A stretch of 64,000 nt of DNA. It comes from Dillenia suffruticosa. Lineage: Eukaryota > Streptophyta > Magnoliopsida > Dilleniales > Dilleniaceae. This document shows positions 12,601 to 24,000 of the stretch, piece by piece. The stretch is from the NCBI GenBank assembly GCA_033439265.1, contig JAVTVX010000013.1, positions 5,606,501 to 5,670,500 on the forward strand. The letters are read 5' to 3'. A program made the position numbers and the translations under genes. The notes beneath the pieces were generated by a model. It saw nothing but the letters and a program-made list of their open reading frames with translations. It was not told the origin of the DNA and made no database searches. Every line of letters starts with the position of its first letter. The stretch's first letter is position 1.

Positions 12601-12827
12601 TCTTGTCATATAGATTGCATGTAGTCTTTCAGATACTCAAGGTCTCTGCATCCATATGGAATGGAGGAAGCTTTTTACTAGAAGTTATGCCGAGGCAGGC
12701 AATTCTCAAGGAGGAGAAGAAGAAATCAGAAACAAAACTGGAACCAACTCAAGAGATTCGGTCTACAGTAATGGTGGGAAATGGACTGGAGACCAACAAC
12801 CATCATTCAGAGATGCACCAGTCCTAA
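9629..12827 (+). CDS. GPCAT: Glycerophosphocholine acyltransferase, 8 exons, 388 aa
   Basis: Exons: 9629-9718, 9814-9933, 10099-10156, 10256-10356, 11094-11189, 11273-11366, 12149-12386, 12458-12827. All borders are GT-AG and the phases join cleanly (1167 nt). The protein has a Lys-rich, coiled N-terminus (about residues 17-70, with [20 protein letters not shown]), then several hydrophobic membrane segments. Family signatures of the DUF2838/GPC1 group are present: [59 protein letters not shown] and [17 protein letters not shown]. Family role: acyl-CoA-dependent acylation of glycerophosphocholine to lysophosphatidylcholine, salvaging the phosphocholine backbone of deacylated phosphatidylcholine at the ER. 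Length matches plant homologues. Intron 6 (11367-12148) holds a SINE. The gene converges with the myosin gene. The start is the only ATG before the conserved MSNNEE opening and follows a pyrimidine-rich leader. Confidence 0.93.
10556..10633 (+). repeat. 39-bp tandem duplication in GPCAT intron 4
   Basis: Two adjacent 39-bp units start at 10556 and 10595, each opening ATCATGGCAGTAAATACT. They differ at only two positions. The duplication lies inside intron 4 of the GPCAT gene and does not touch a splice site. Confidence 0.8.
11566..11698 (+). mobile_element. SINE, family S1 short form, in GPCAT intron 6, perfect 17-bp target-site duplication
   Basis: The 133-bp insert is bounded by identical AAATAGAATCAGAAAAT copies at 11549-11565 and 11699-11715. 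The head contains AGGTTGAGTGGTCGG, resembling a tRNA-type A box. The tail has GTTCGAACCAAATTAGTG, then GGATACCAGTGGTG and a poly(A). The middle of the longer S1 copies is missing. It sits in the sense orientation of the host gene. Confidence 0.8.
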
Positions 12828-14255
12828 CAGCTACATACAAACAATGCTTTCCTGTACAATCATAGTTTTTTATGTCATAAATGGGACTTTGGTTGATGAT
12901 CACATTTGTTGATTCTCGGTGTTTCTTTGTTTCATAAATCTGTGCCAATGAATGGTCAGTTGGGGATGCAACTCGGCAGACTGCTTTGCTCAATGTGTTT
13001 GTCTGTATGGTTTGAATTTTCAATGATGAGCTGAGTAAAGTCGGTTGATGTTGATTTTGTTAGTCTATTGTGAATATTTTAAGATAAGAGTTGATTGATA
13101 ATGAGCAATATGTTGAAGTTTGAGTTCAAATATGACTTGCCTCACAGGATATGACCATTTTATGCTAATGCTGCAAATTGTTCATCAATTAATAAATTTT
13201 TAAATGCAATTAACACAGACCTGTTGATCTATTTATGAGATGCTTTGTCAGCTCAAACACTTTTTCGAGCAGAATCTGTTCGGCTTAAGCGAGCAATGTT
13301 GTATGGCGTCTGCATCTGATCTACTGATGAAGTATTCTCCTTCGCTTGAAACAGTGGCATACAAACATGTTCATTTGAGCAACATATACTTCCTTGTAAG
13401 CCCATTATCAACCACTTCGATTTTCAAATTAGAGGTGCCTGTCCTTATTCCTATATGCCTGAAGACGCATTTTTTTTTTTTTTTATGAACCCTGAAGACG
13501 CATTAGTGACTACTAGGACAGAGACTTCATTTTTTGAATGCGAAAATTGGAATTGAGTTGTGCATGTGTAAAAATAAGTTTCATCGATGGGCACCAGATA
13601 ATTAGGATTAGTTGAGCATGTTCATAGTATGTCACTAATGCATGCACAAAAAAATCTAATGCATGCACAACAGCAGTAACACTAAAGATGCTCGTGCACC
13701 TAAATTACAGCAAACCATTTAAACAGTGCTATTTCACTGGAAAGATGTTCATTTAACTAGAACGGGAAAACCAAAGGGCCGTATTCTACATGTGCTTGTT
13801 CCTAGTTCATTTCTAGCATATGAACTCAAGTTGCCTCCAGACTACCAGGGAAAGAAGCGAAAGAAAGTAGCAGCAAGTTTAATTCAGAACCCTTTGTTTT
13901 GTCCTTTTTCTTTCATGATAGACAAAAGGGTGGAGCTCAGAAGCTACATCACTTGCTATCCCTTTGTGCATTACCACAAGTGCTCCAACCCCATATGGTA
14001 TATACCCGATCATATGGTTATCAATTTCTCCACATTTCCTGTTCTAAATTTTCCTTTCTCATCAACAGCCTCCATATTTCTCCCAGTTTCTCCACCTCGT
14101 ATCTCCATGAGACCCATTTTCTCATGGCTGGGGCAGCTCACAATGATCTATTATAACAAGTAATTTTGTCACATCACTGTATGTATTGCATCCCAACCTA
14201 TGTGGGTGTTGTAGTATCCTGTCCATGGATCACTACTCTTGAATAAATAAAAACT
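12828..14255. other. GPCAT 3' UTR and spacer between convergent genes
   Basis: The GPCAT 3' UTR runs from 12828 to an unknown point; an AATAAA-like signal lies near 13190. The rest is spacer. An open frame at 13726-14163 (145 codons) has no recognised domain and I do not call it a gene. Confidence 0.45.
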
Positions 14256-14476
14256 AGGCCACCTAGCAGTTGAAACGAGTTGATAGTTGATACAAGCAAG
14301 TCGCTATACACTTTAATCAAAATCATGAATTTGACTCGTGACTTGGATATGGAATCAATTACGTAGGGATACCCCTACCCCCTAAGAGGGATCTCAATCA
14401 TGTCGATCCGGATTAATTGAGACCAAACTCCAAACACCAAGTGGTGGACCAAGTCTAAGGGTACAAAAAAAAAATC
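14256..14476 (+). mobile_element. SINE, family S1 full-length, 14-bp target-site duplication
   Basis: The 221-bp insert is flanked by identical AATAAATAAAAACT copies at 14242-14255 and 14477-14490. Internal marks include TTTGACTCGTGACTTGG (the B-box-like part), the A-rich link, CGATCCGGATTAATTGAGAC and an A-rich end. Confidence 0.78.
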
Positions 14477-14490
14477 AATAAATAAAAACT

Positions 14491-15012
14491 GGAAATGAAA
14501 GAAAAAACTATATCAAGACACTACATGATATTAATTACAGATTGCTTCCAAATTACAAATGATGATCATGGCTTAAAAAATTGCAGCCAATAGTAATTTA
14601 ATTACATTACACTCGAAAAAAGATTAAAATAAAGAATGGAAAAATTGGGGGGAGGGGGGGGAGAACACTACCAAGATACAAAAGCCCAACAAACGACCGG
14701 GAAAAATGCCTCCCCTTTTGCTAGTAACCAGACACCCATATGATGTTACTATTTTGAAAATCACTCACACTAAAATAGCAATGATAATGGCCTTTGCTTA
14801 ACAAATACATCTCGCATCGAGAGGACACAAGAGGGAGGCCAAAAAAATGGACCGAGCTGGCTCCCTGCCAGCATATAGAAGATGCATATTATACACACAC
14901 AAGCAATCAAAACTGACAATATGCACAGGTTTTTCCAGCAGACTGATTCATTAATTGATTCGCTTGGAGCTGGAGTAAGATTTTAAGTCCTGAAACAGAA
15001 ACCACATTGAAC
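14491..15012. other. Myosin 3' UTR and downstream spacer
   Basis: Directly downstream (lower coordinates) of the myosin stop codon on the minus strand. It should contain the 3' UTR and poly(A) site, but no signal was fixed. A G-rich run lies near 14646-14660. Confidence 0.4.
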
Positions 15013-18000
15013 TCAATCTGACCGTTGATGTAAGAACATGAAACCTGAGTTCTCACGAATCAGTGGCGGAGGATCAATATCGGATATGTCCACTTGTTGC
15101 ATTGATTTGGAAATGTCATCCACCGAGAACGGAATGCTGCAATTCAAATGATTAGGCTTCTAGCTTATAAACACCCAATAATGTAAAAGAGAGAGAGAGA
15201 GAGAAGATCCATACTACGACAATGACAGAAGCAAAAACAGATATTGATAAACTACCTCGAATCATCGTCTAATAAGAAGGAGCTGCTAACGGCATTGTTG
15301 GAGTCCTCAGTCATCATAACTCTCATGCTTGAGATAACCTACACCATAACGAGTTCCATAAATAAAAGTTGCAATTCATGGGAAATGAAAAGGAGCTTAA
15401 TAATTGATGGTACTTACTTCCGAAGACACACTATGAGTGCCATATTTGTCGTCCCAGTACATTGTACTGATTCTGTATAGTTGCTGTATGCTAAGAACCT
15501 GAAAAGAAAGCAGGAATTATTTATTATAACAAACAAATAAAAATGATTGCCCACAACAAAGAATGTGCTGCGAGATGTGGAAATACTCACAGGACAAAGC
15601 TCCTTTGTTATCTCCTTTAATGTTTTTTTGGGTTTTTGATGTATCACCTAATTTGAAGAAGTTGAAAAACATTGGCAGAATAATCAGTAATATTCATAAA
15701 CTTCTAACGGAAGGCACTCTTCAACTTACGAAAACAAACAAGAAGCCAATGACCACTGTATCCATCTAGTTCAGTTTTCCATTTCCTCAAAGTGAAACCC
15801 AAATAAGGTTGCCCAACCAAATAGGGCCCTTTTTTTGGCTCTTACATGGGAAGAGGAGACTCAAACCGGAAACCAGATACCACTAAGCTACAAGGGCCGG
15901 TGGGTACCAAATAGGGCAATGTCGTAGTCAATTATGTGGCACTGAAGCTAACATATGAATCTTACCAGGAATCCAACGGCCTGTCTTATGTGCCTTAACT
16001 CATCCCAAGCTGTGCCTGCATACTGTAAGAGAGAGTAGTTTCAAATTTAAGCCATCACAGACATTGTCTGAGACAAAGTAACAAAGCACTCCCTAGTCCT
16101 CACCTGCTCAGTTGCATCAATGCACCATTGTTCTAATTCAGCCAAACCTGCTTTCACATACTCCCCATTGCTGAATGAGCAACACTCACGACGCAATAAA
16201 AGACTGCACAACGTTAAGGTAAACTTCATCAAATACTTGTTATGGAAAGGAGTGGCCTGGGTCTGGTTGACACTTTCAACCAGATCAGCAACTTCGGATG
16301 TGTCCTACATTTTAAAAATTATAAACAAAAAATCGAGGTTGAGGTCTGTAATCTGGGATGTGTTGCTTGACTGGCTGGTTTGGTCAATGTGTCGACCACA
16401 GCCAAGCCACTTCCGTAATGGAAGATGGTTTCCTCTTATTTGTTGGCAAAACTAGGCAAGGGTGGTGGCAACTTGCCTGTTGAATAGCTGTACATTGATG
16501 AAAGAGAATATCTGGGTGAAGACTTTGCAGACTAAGAACGATGGCACCTGTATAACCAGATGTGTTAGAATTATGTTGGTTCAAGTTCAAACTAAGATAT
16601 ACAAAAGCAACGCCATCTCACATAGTTTGCTTTCATTATCTTCAAGTAATTGTTTAAGCTTTTCACAATGCTTTGCCAATGGGCAATCAATGCTTGCTGA
16701 GCCATGGCATTGGCTTGGGAACGTCCTTTTACTAAACTTGTCCTTGAATGCCTTGGTGCCTGCATTTTGTTATTAAACATGTTAATAGAGAACTCCAGCC
16801 CATTATCAACTCGTTATGCAGTTCTAACTGAATCATAGAGACTGCCATGTATAGAAAATATTCAGACTCCCAGACCCTCAGACCTTTTTCAGGTTCTGCT
16901 TGTGAAGAGAGCCAATAGGCATTAATATCTGGCATATACTCTGTGAAATGGTTCTTTTTTAACTGATCATTTGCTAACTAATAAACAGATTTAGTTTCTT
17001 AAACTTCACGGCAAAGCAAGGCATGAGAAGGAAAACAAGTTGAAACCTGAATGCACAATCCAAGCACCGGGGAGATCTCTTTCTTCAGATTGTCTCTAAT
17101 CATTCCATAAATCTTCTCAAGGAAAGCAGTAAGTTGCTGTTTAAACAGTAAAGCTGGGTACTTGGCCTCAACTTGTCTTAGGTCGTCCAATCTTCCAAGC
17201 ACTCTACCATTAAGAAATGAGAGCCCGGCACTTTGAGGCGATCCCCGAAGCCCCTAAATAGAAATTGAAAAGAGAAGAAAGATGAGAACATAAAATAAGA
17301 AACAAACATCAAATGGCAGGCTAGGAAATGGATGTTTTAGGAGTTGGGATATATTTATACTTGAGACATCCTGCCAAAAAGCGAAGCTGAGGAGGTTCTC
17401 CGTCGCTGTGGGGTCAAGCTAGCTGCACCACTTGCTTTTAGTGTATGTTGAAGAAGCAACAATAAAGTGGATGTATTAGACAACCAATAGGCTAATACAT
17501 CATTGTTATCCTGGACCTTGAAGAGGCAAAAGTTGTCAAAGCCAGAAACAGCTAACACAAGAACTTATTTTAGTAGAGTTCGAATACAAGTGGATAAAGC
17601 ATCAATGACTGTTTATGACTTTGGAAAGTGACAAAATTGATTTACCTCTATGGCTGAAGCAATGGTTTGGATGATACGGTCAAAAACACTTGTTCTTTCA
17701 ACTTCAAATGATCTCCAGTGGAGCAGGCATTTGTATATGACACAAGCAGCAATTGGTTTCCCCCCAGAGAATCCCAAATCTTGTGAAATGCATTTGATAA
17801 GGAGGTCCTGGTTCTCCTGTATACACACGCATTATAAAATCAAATCAGAATGTAAAGGCCAAAGCCGAAAACTTTTTTTTCCCCTCTTCTACCCATGTGG
17901 CCTTATTTTACAGAATCAAAAATGTCACAAACAACAAGTTTGAGACATAAGGCTCAATCGAGTTTAGCGGAGAAATGACGGACTAAAGGCACCTATGCAT

Positions 18001-21000
18001 TCGATCCAGCACAAAAGCAATTATTTGCATCCAAGAAAATCAAGACCTTTGAGAACATAACAATCCATGGACTTGAAAAACATTTGCTTCAAAAAGGAGA
18101 AAAGAAAAATCTTTTGTGACCAATATCATGTCCTGCTAAAATAGCCCAAATTTCAGAATGAATAATAAAATCAAGCAGGCATTAGCAACAGATGCTTCTT
18201 GCTTAAATAAGAGCTCACCTGCTGCTTTTCATTCAATGATTTTTGTGGTTTTTCTTCTGACTCAGGCTCCCGTGTGTTTGATACAGCAAGAGTCAAGTCC
18301 TAAAAATATAGTTGAAAATTAACCATATGATGTATTATATATGCTCTTCTAATCCAACTACTATACACGAGCTGCCTCTTACCGGAGTAGCCTTTGCTTC
18401 TCCATTGACAATTTTCCCATTTTCTGGAGTCCTCTGCAAATTTGACATAAGAAGTTCCACAATTATTACTATAAACCATGCAGTAACCAGTACAGGTGGT
18501 GAGAATCAACCATTATGAGCTTTCTCCCTCTTTCGGAGCTAAAGTGGTTATCTACAATGTCCACAAAATCTACATTCTCCACAACAATGTTGAGGCAAGG
18601 CAAGAGATAATTCCAATTGAGCAAGAGTCCAGTAGATATTTAAAGCCGTCAGTACCTGAATGATTGTTGTCTTAGGCCTAGCAGATAATGCCTTGCCGGT
18701 GGGAGACATAGTAAGTGCTTGCTGACGAAGTACTTGATTTTCTGATTCTAAATTAGAAAGTTTTTCTTCAAGCCTAAGGACAGAAAAAGAATACAGGTGA
18801 ATAATATTGAACACTGCAAAAACATAACAGAATGAATTTAGAAAGGAGACGCAGAGCAGGCAATCATGATTTTGCAGGAGTGTATATGGATAGGTCCCCT
18901 GAACCAAAACAAAATTGTTCATACGTCAAGGGACAGCAGAAAAAACAGTCCCTTTAACATTTTACTCTTTTCCTGCCAGGAGTTCGATCTTCATTTAAAA
19001 GATTAAGTACCTGGTAACCATGGCACCCAGCATGCAATTGCAGACCTTATATTTATGTTTCTTAACTCTATGTAACCGAAAGATTTTAAATTATTACTCT
19101 TAAAAGATTCCAATGCAGTCTATGTTTTATACACCTTTGCACAGAGTCTTGTAGCTGATCTGCTTTCTGTTCAGCATCCTCAAGTTTTTTAACCAACTCA
19201 GCATTCCGTGCCTCTGCAACACTACAAGCTTTTTTGGCCTCCTCAGCCACCCCTTTTTCTGATTGCAGTGAAGCCTACACCAGTAACAAACTTATTATGT
19301 TGGGGCCCCTAAAAAGCGGTATGTCTTCTGATGGAAAGGATCATTGCATATTTCTCTCTATTCTGATTAAAAAAAGAAAACTGTATACCTTTATAAGTTA
19401 AAAGAACGCTAAAGTATCACCTTTTTTGATTTTAGTCCCTCTTTTTCTTAGTTTCCCTCAACCATATGAGAACAGATAAAAGTGAGAGAAAAAAAGGAAA
19501 AAAAATACAATTTTTCATGTTGTCAAGTCAAACTGGGAGTTACAGTTGACGGATTGCTTGTTTCTTATCTCTTCTGTCAAATACAGCAAAGCCTTGGTGC
19601 ACTTTCAATGTGACTCATGTCAACAAAAATTATGCAGGTTTGCTAATTATTATCGCATTTCCCTCAAATATCATTCTTCCCAAAGAAAGGCTGACTAGAA
19701 GACGTAACCATCAAGCCAGGTAATAACTATCATTGTTCTAAAGTTACATGCAGCTACTAAAGGGGTGGGACACTATGGGATATTAATACATCACTTTGAT
19801 CCAAATCTGGTGACCTGAAAACATAACTCCTGAGTCCCAACAAATTTATTAGAAAAAATGACAGATTTTGAAGCATAGTTTCAATATATATATACATGTG
19901 TGTGTCTATGTCTGTGTGGATGTGTATATGTATCTACATAGATATGTATACATATAACTGCATGCATGCATGCATGCATGCATACATACAGGCATGCATG
20001 CATGCATACATACATATGTATTTTTTCACGTCATTGGCTGCTTTGAAACAAAGAATTTAAACTTGCCTCAGTTACCTTCCCAAATAATGACATACAGGCC
20101 AAAAGCATGGAAAAGGAGACAGGCCATTCAGGTTACAAATCCTACCTTCAAACTTTCTACCTCCGCAGTCAATTGATTGATCTTTTCAGTGTCCTGAACA
20201 AGAACAGGGGTCTCCTTGACAACCGGAGGCGCTTCTTTGATTGCTTTCTGAGCAGCCTCACGTTCTTTTATAACTCTGGCATTTGCTTCTTCAACTTGTA
20301 GTTGCATGGCATGTAAAGCTTCTTGCAACTTTGCAACTTCTTGTGCTTTTGCCTCTTCCAGATCAGTCTAAATATCAAACAACAAAGAATATGTTCAGGA
20401 TGCAAGATACTTGAATGCAGATTATTCAATTACTTCATACCAACAGAACTAAAGATATTGATAATAGTATGATAGTAATTACTCTCAATCTCTTCTCAAG
20501 CTGCAATCGCCATGTAAGTTCTTCCACACGCTTTTCTAGCTTGTCTTTTGCCTCTTTGAGGGCACCAGTTTCTCTTGCAGCCTAAAAAATTTAATCCGAT
20601 TATCACCAAGATCTACTCATCACTAAAAGGTCAGAACAAACAGGATAACTTAAAATTTGAGATCAGACCATTTTAAGCTTTCTGAGTTCTCTCCGAGCAA
20701 CCCTGCACCGCCAACCACACTGTGTAGTAAGAGCAGCCTTCTGAAGGCTCTTGTAATATGAATATTCTCTGTGACACCGGTAACGAGCCTGCAAACAATC
20801 AACGGTTAATTCCATTGTACACCACCACCTTTCTGTGGCATACAACATAAGGTGGCATGGTGAGATGAAAATATAGGTAATGCCACAGCATGCTAATTTG
20901 ATCAGACCTGGATAATGGTTGCAGCCTTGGTTTGCTTCCTGAATCTGAATTCATTGCGAGCAGACATTGCCCTTAGGCCTGTCTGTAATGTGATTGCAGA

Positions 21001-24000
21001 TGAATGCAGTGACAAATATGATTTCCTGGCCATATGACCACGGAAATTTTTCTCAATCTTCAAAGCAGCTGCCTCACGCCTTAACTGCTCATACAATATG
21101 CAAGCCAATTTACCTGTTGTATTCAAAGAAACGATCAACGTTGGAGAATTAGCACGCTGAATAAAGCAAGTAACCACCATAAAGCATATGGCCAAGGTAA
21201 GTGGCATATTCATTTTGCAAAAATAATTTTCTCAAACATTGCCTTCAGAGCTAGCTGCAGTGAAATTGCAAGCTTGAAGAAATGGCTTTGCATCACCTAG
21301 GTCATACGAGTAAAGGCAATCTTTCAAAAACAGAAAATAGTACCTCGCCAGCAAGACTGCAATCGGATAGCAGCTTTGCGCATTGAGATAAACATCTTCC
21401 GAGCAATAAAAGTACGGATTTGTCTTTGAATAATTCTTGCCGCATTACCCAGCACCTCTGCTCTTCTTGCATCCAACTCAGCCATTTGTCCAGCTCTAAG
21501 GAAGACTTTTGTCTTACCTATCTGCCACAACAAAGGGTAGAAGTTAATCTTTTCATAATGAAAGCTTGAAACCTCCACAACTCTTCTCATATAAGACAAT
21601 AACACTTCCTTGATACAACAGCGGAAAAAATGGAATAGACTACTATATTGGACTCTTCAAAACTAAACAGACATTTAAGTGGCTACACTCCAAATTCTGG
21701 TGCAATAGTGGCAAGAAATTATATAAAACTTAATCACACATAGGTTACAAGTTATGGAGTTAATGGAAAAGATCTAACCTGATAGCCTTTCAGTCCTTTC
21801 TTATCGAGAATCATTTGACATGCTACCTTGTCATCATAACTGTACAAAAACAAGTTATCAAGCCTCAATGAAAATGAAATCAACAAAAATAAGAAAGCAT
21901 CTCTGCACATGAAAACGCACTAGATAGACAACACTAAGGCAAACCATGAACATAGATCAACAACAGAGTACATTCTAAATCATGACCCCAAGCAGATAAA
22001 GTTTGTGAGCCAAGAGTCCATTTAAATTTCTCAAATCCCTAACTTGGGAATAAAAGGAAACACCACTTACTTTCCTTCCAAAACTTCAGGAGCAAGAACA
22101 CCAAAACGATTGAGGAATTCATAGAATGTTCTTCTGGTAGGATATCCCGCACAGCTGATCCTGATTGCTTCAAGAACACCCTGAACAACAATGATGACAA
22201 CACCAAGAGAACAAGCCTAAGAAAATCTGAAATATAACATGGTAACCAGCCATTTGAAGTATGATGAATGGCAAAATTCTACTTACACCACAACGCAATT
22301 GCTGGATAACATTTAAGTTCTCAAAAATAGCAGGTTTGAGGACATTATTTGGTTTCACACATCTGATATAATGAGGCTCTGTTGAATTTAAGGTCTCCAT
22401 CAAAGACTGAAGTTGCATCTGCAATTTAATCATAGAAGAAACATAAGTGCATCCAAGAAATACATCCAGTGCAGCTTGAAAATGCTTTACAATTTTATGT
22501 AAATTCTAGAAACAATTTCAGCAAGCCCCGGCTTCTACTTTATTAGAATTAGGATTCTGAAAAGGCTCCATGAGTCAGAAGTACAGGCTGTTGAGAAGTT
22601 ATCATATTTGCTCAATTAATGATAACAAAATTTCACAAGTAAGAAGAAAGTTTGATTATTTGAACTCGATAAGTTAATTAAAGCTAATTTTTCTTTAGAA
22701 TCTTTTGACATATTAGACAGCCTTTATGAAGTATAAATATATACTTATCGGACCTTAAAGCGTGTTCCAATGGAGGAAAATTTTGAGGACTTTGATGACT
22801 CTTCAGGACTTGGAGGAAATAGACCTGCCACAAAGGGGCACTTTGAGGCAGTGAGCAAATCCTGATGTTCTGCCACAACATAATCTTTATTTTTGTCAAG
22901 AAACAGATCTGCTAGGTATTGCACCTGGAAGAAAGGAAATAAATAAATCAGCAATCAGGGAGTAACACTTGGGAGATAGTTTAAACTGATTGTCACAGGA
23001 TATTTACCTCTCCTGCATAGTGAGATATGGTAAAACTAGTGCGGGAGAGCTTAGGTTTGATAAACCGCCTGTTATTCTTGAATGTCTGATACAACTTTTG
23101 AGCAAATGTCTCATGTGTAGACTTGGGAAACATGCTGCATAAAGCAATTCAGAAAGTATATGAGCAAACAACATAAAATAGGCACTATTCAGCATAAAGA
23201 CTTATTTTATATCTCAATTTTTGCGTTCCTCTGCAACATGCCTAATTTCTACATTCGGAGCAAACAGAAACAACAAAATTGAAGCATTAGATTGTACCAG
23301 GCTTCATCCAAGAGTGCAATGATTCCTCCAGGTTTCTGCAAGACAGTTGAATTGTTAATATAAATCTGACATGGAGCAATAGAAGAATGAGAAAAATACA
23401 AAATTGAAATGTATCATTTAAATGTCTATCACTAAATTATGTAGTTTTAAAACAACATCAAATAGCGTCATCTAGTAGTTATACCTTTTCAATCAGGTCC
23501 AGGACATCTTGGTTGTCAACAAACTCAATGTAGCTCCAATTAATTTCTTCCTTTGTATACTCTTCCTGTTCCATCTTGAAGACATGCTGCAAAAATACAA
23601 GCAAATTCAGCATAGGCAAGGCAATAGTATAGAAGGCTTGAGTACATAATACAACAGACTGATCTTAACCTGATTAAAATGTTGTTGCAGTTTCTCATTC
23701 GTAAAATTGATACAGAACTGCTCAAAACTGTTGTCCATGAGAAGTGTCAGCAATGTGCCGGTACATAATTTGTTACAAAGCCAAAAAGATCTGCAACTAG
23801 CAGCTTACCTATTGAACTTAAAACTTTCAAAACCGTATATATCAAGAACTCCAATCAATGATTTGGAGTTTGGATCTTGCCCAATTGAGCTGTTTATTTT
23901 TTCCACAAGCCTGAATAATCAATGAAGAATTAGCTTACCATAATTTGAAACAATTAAAAAAATGTGTACAGCTTGTGTGACAGCCAACCTAAGCGACCTT

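Larger units (their letters stand above)
15013..18433 (-). other. XI-1: Myosin linker, globular tail and DIL domain, exons 27-39
   Basis: Exons in transcript order: 18383-18433, 18219-18299, 17646-17816, 17361-17516, 17047-17253, 16622-16759, 16477-16547, 16104-16203, 15966-16022, 15591-15647, 15418-15498, 15256-15338, 15013-15136 (stop TGA at 15013-15015). Landmarks are [60 protein letters not shown] and [20 protein letters not shown]. The globular tail binds cargo adaptors. The tail is complete, with no frameshift or stop. Confidence 0.92.

Noticed and set aside
13726-14163. 145-codon plus-strand open frame in the GPCAT-myosin spacer
   Set aside because: No recognisable domain, no splice context and AT-rich codon use like the spacer; it is probably chance.
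15828-15905. Possible tRNA gene
   Set aside because: A and B boxes are present, but no acceptor stem pairs and the sequence is flanked by a target-site duplication, so it is a SINE.
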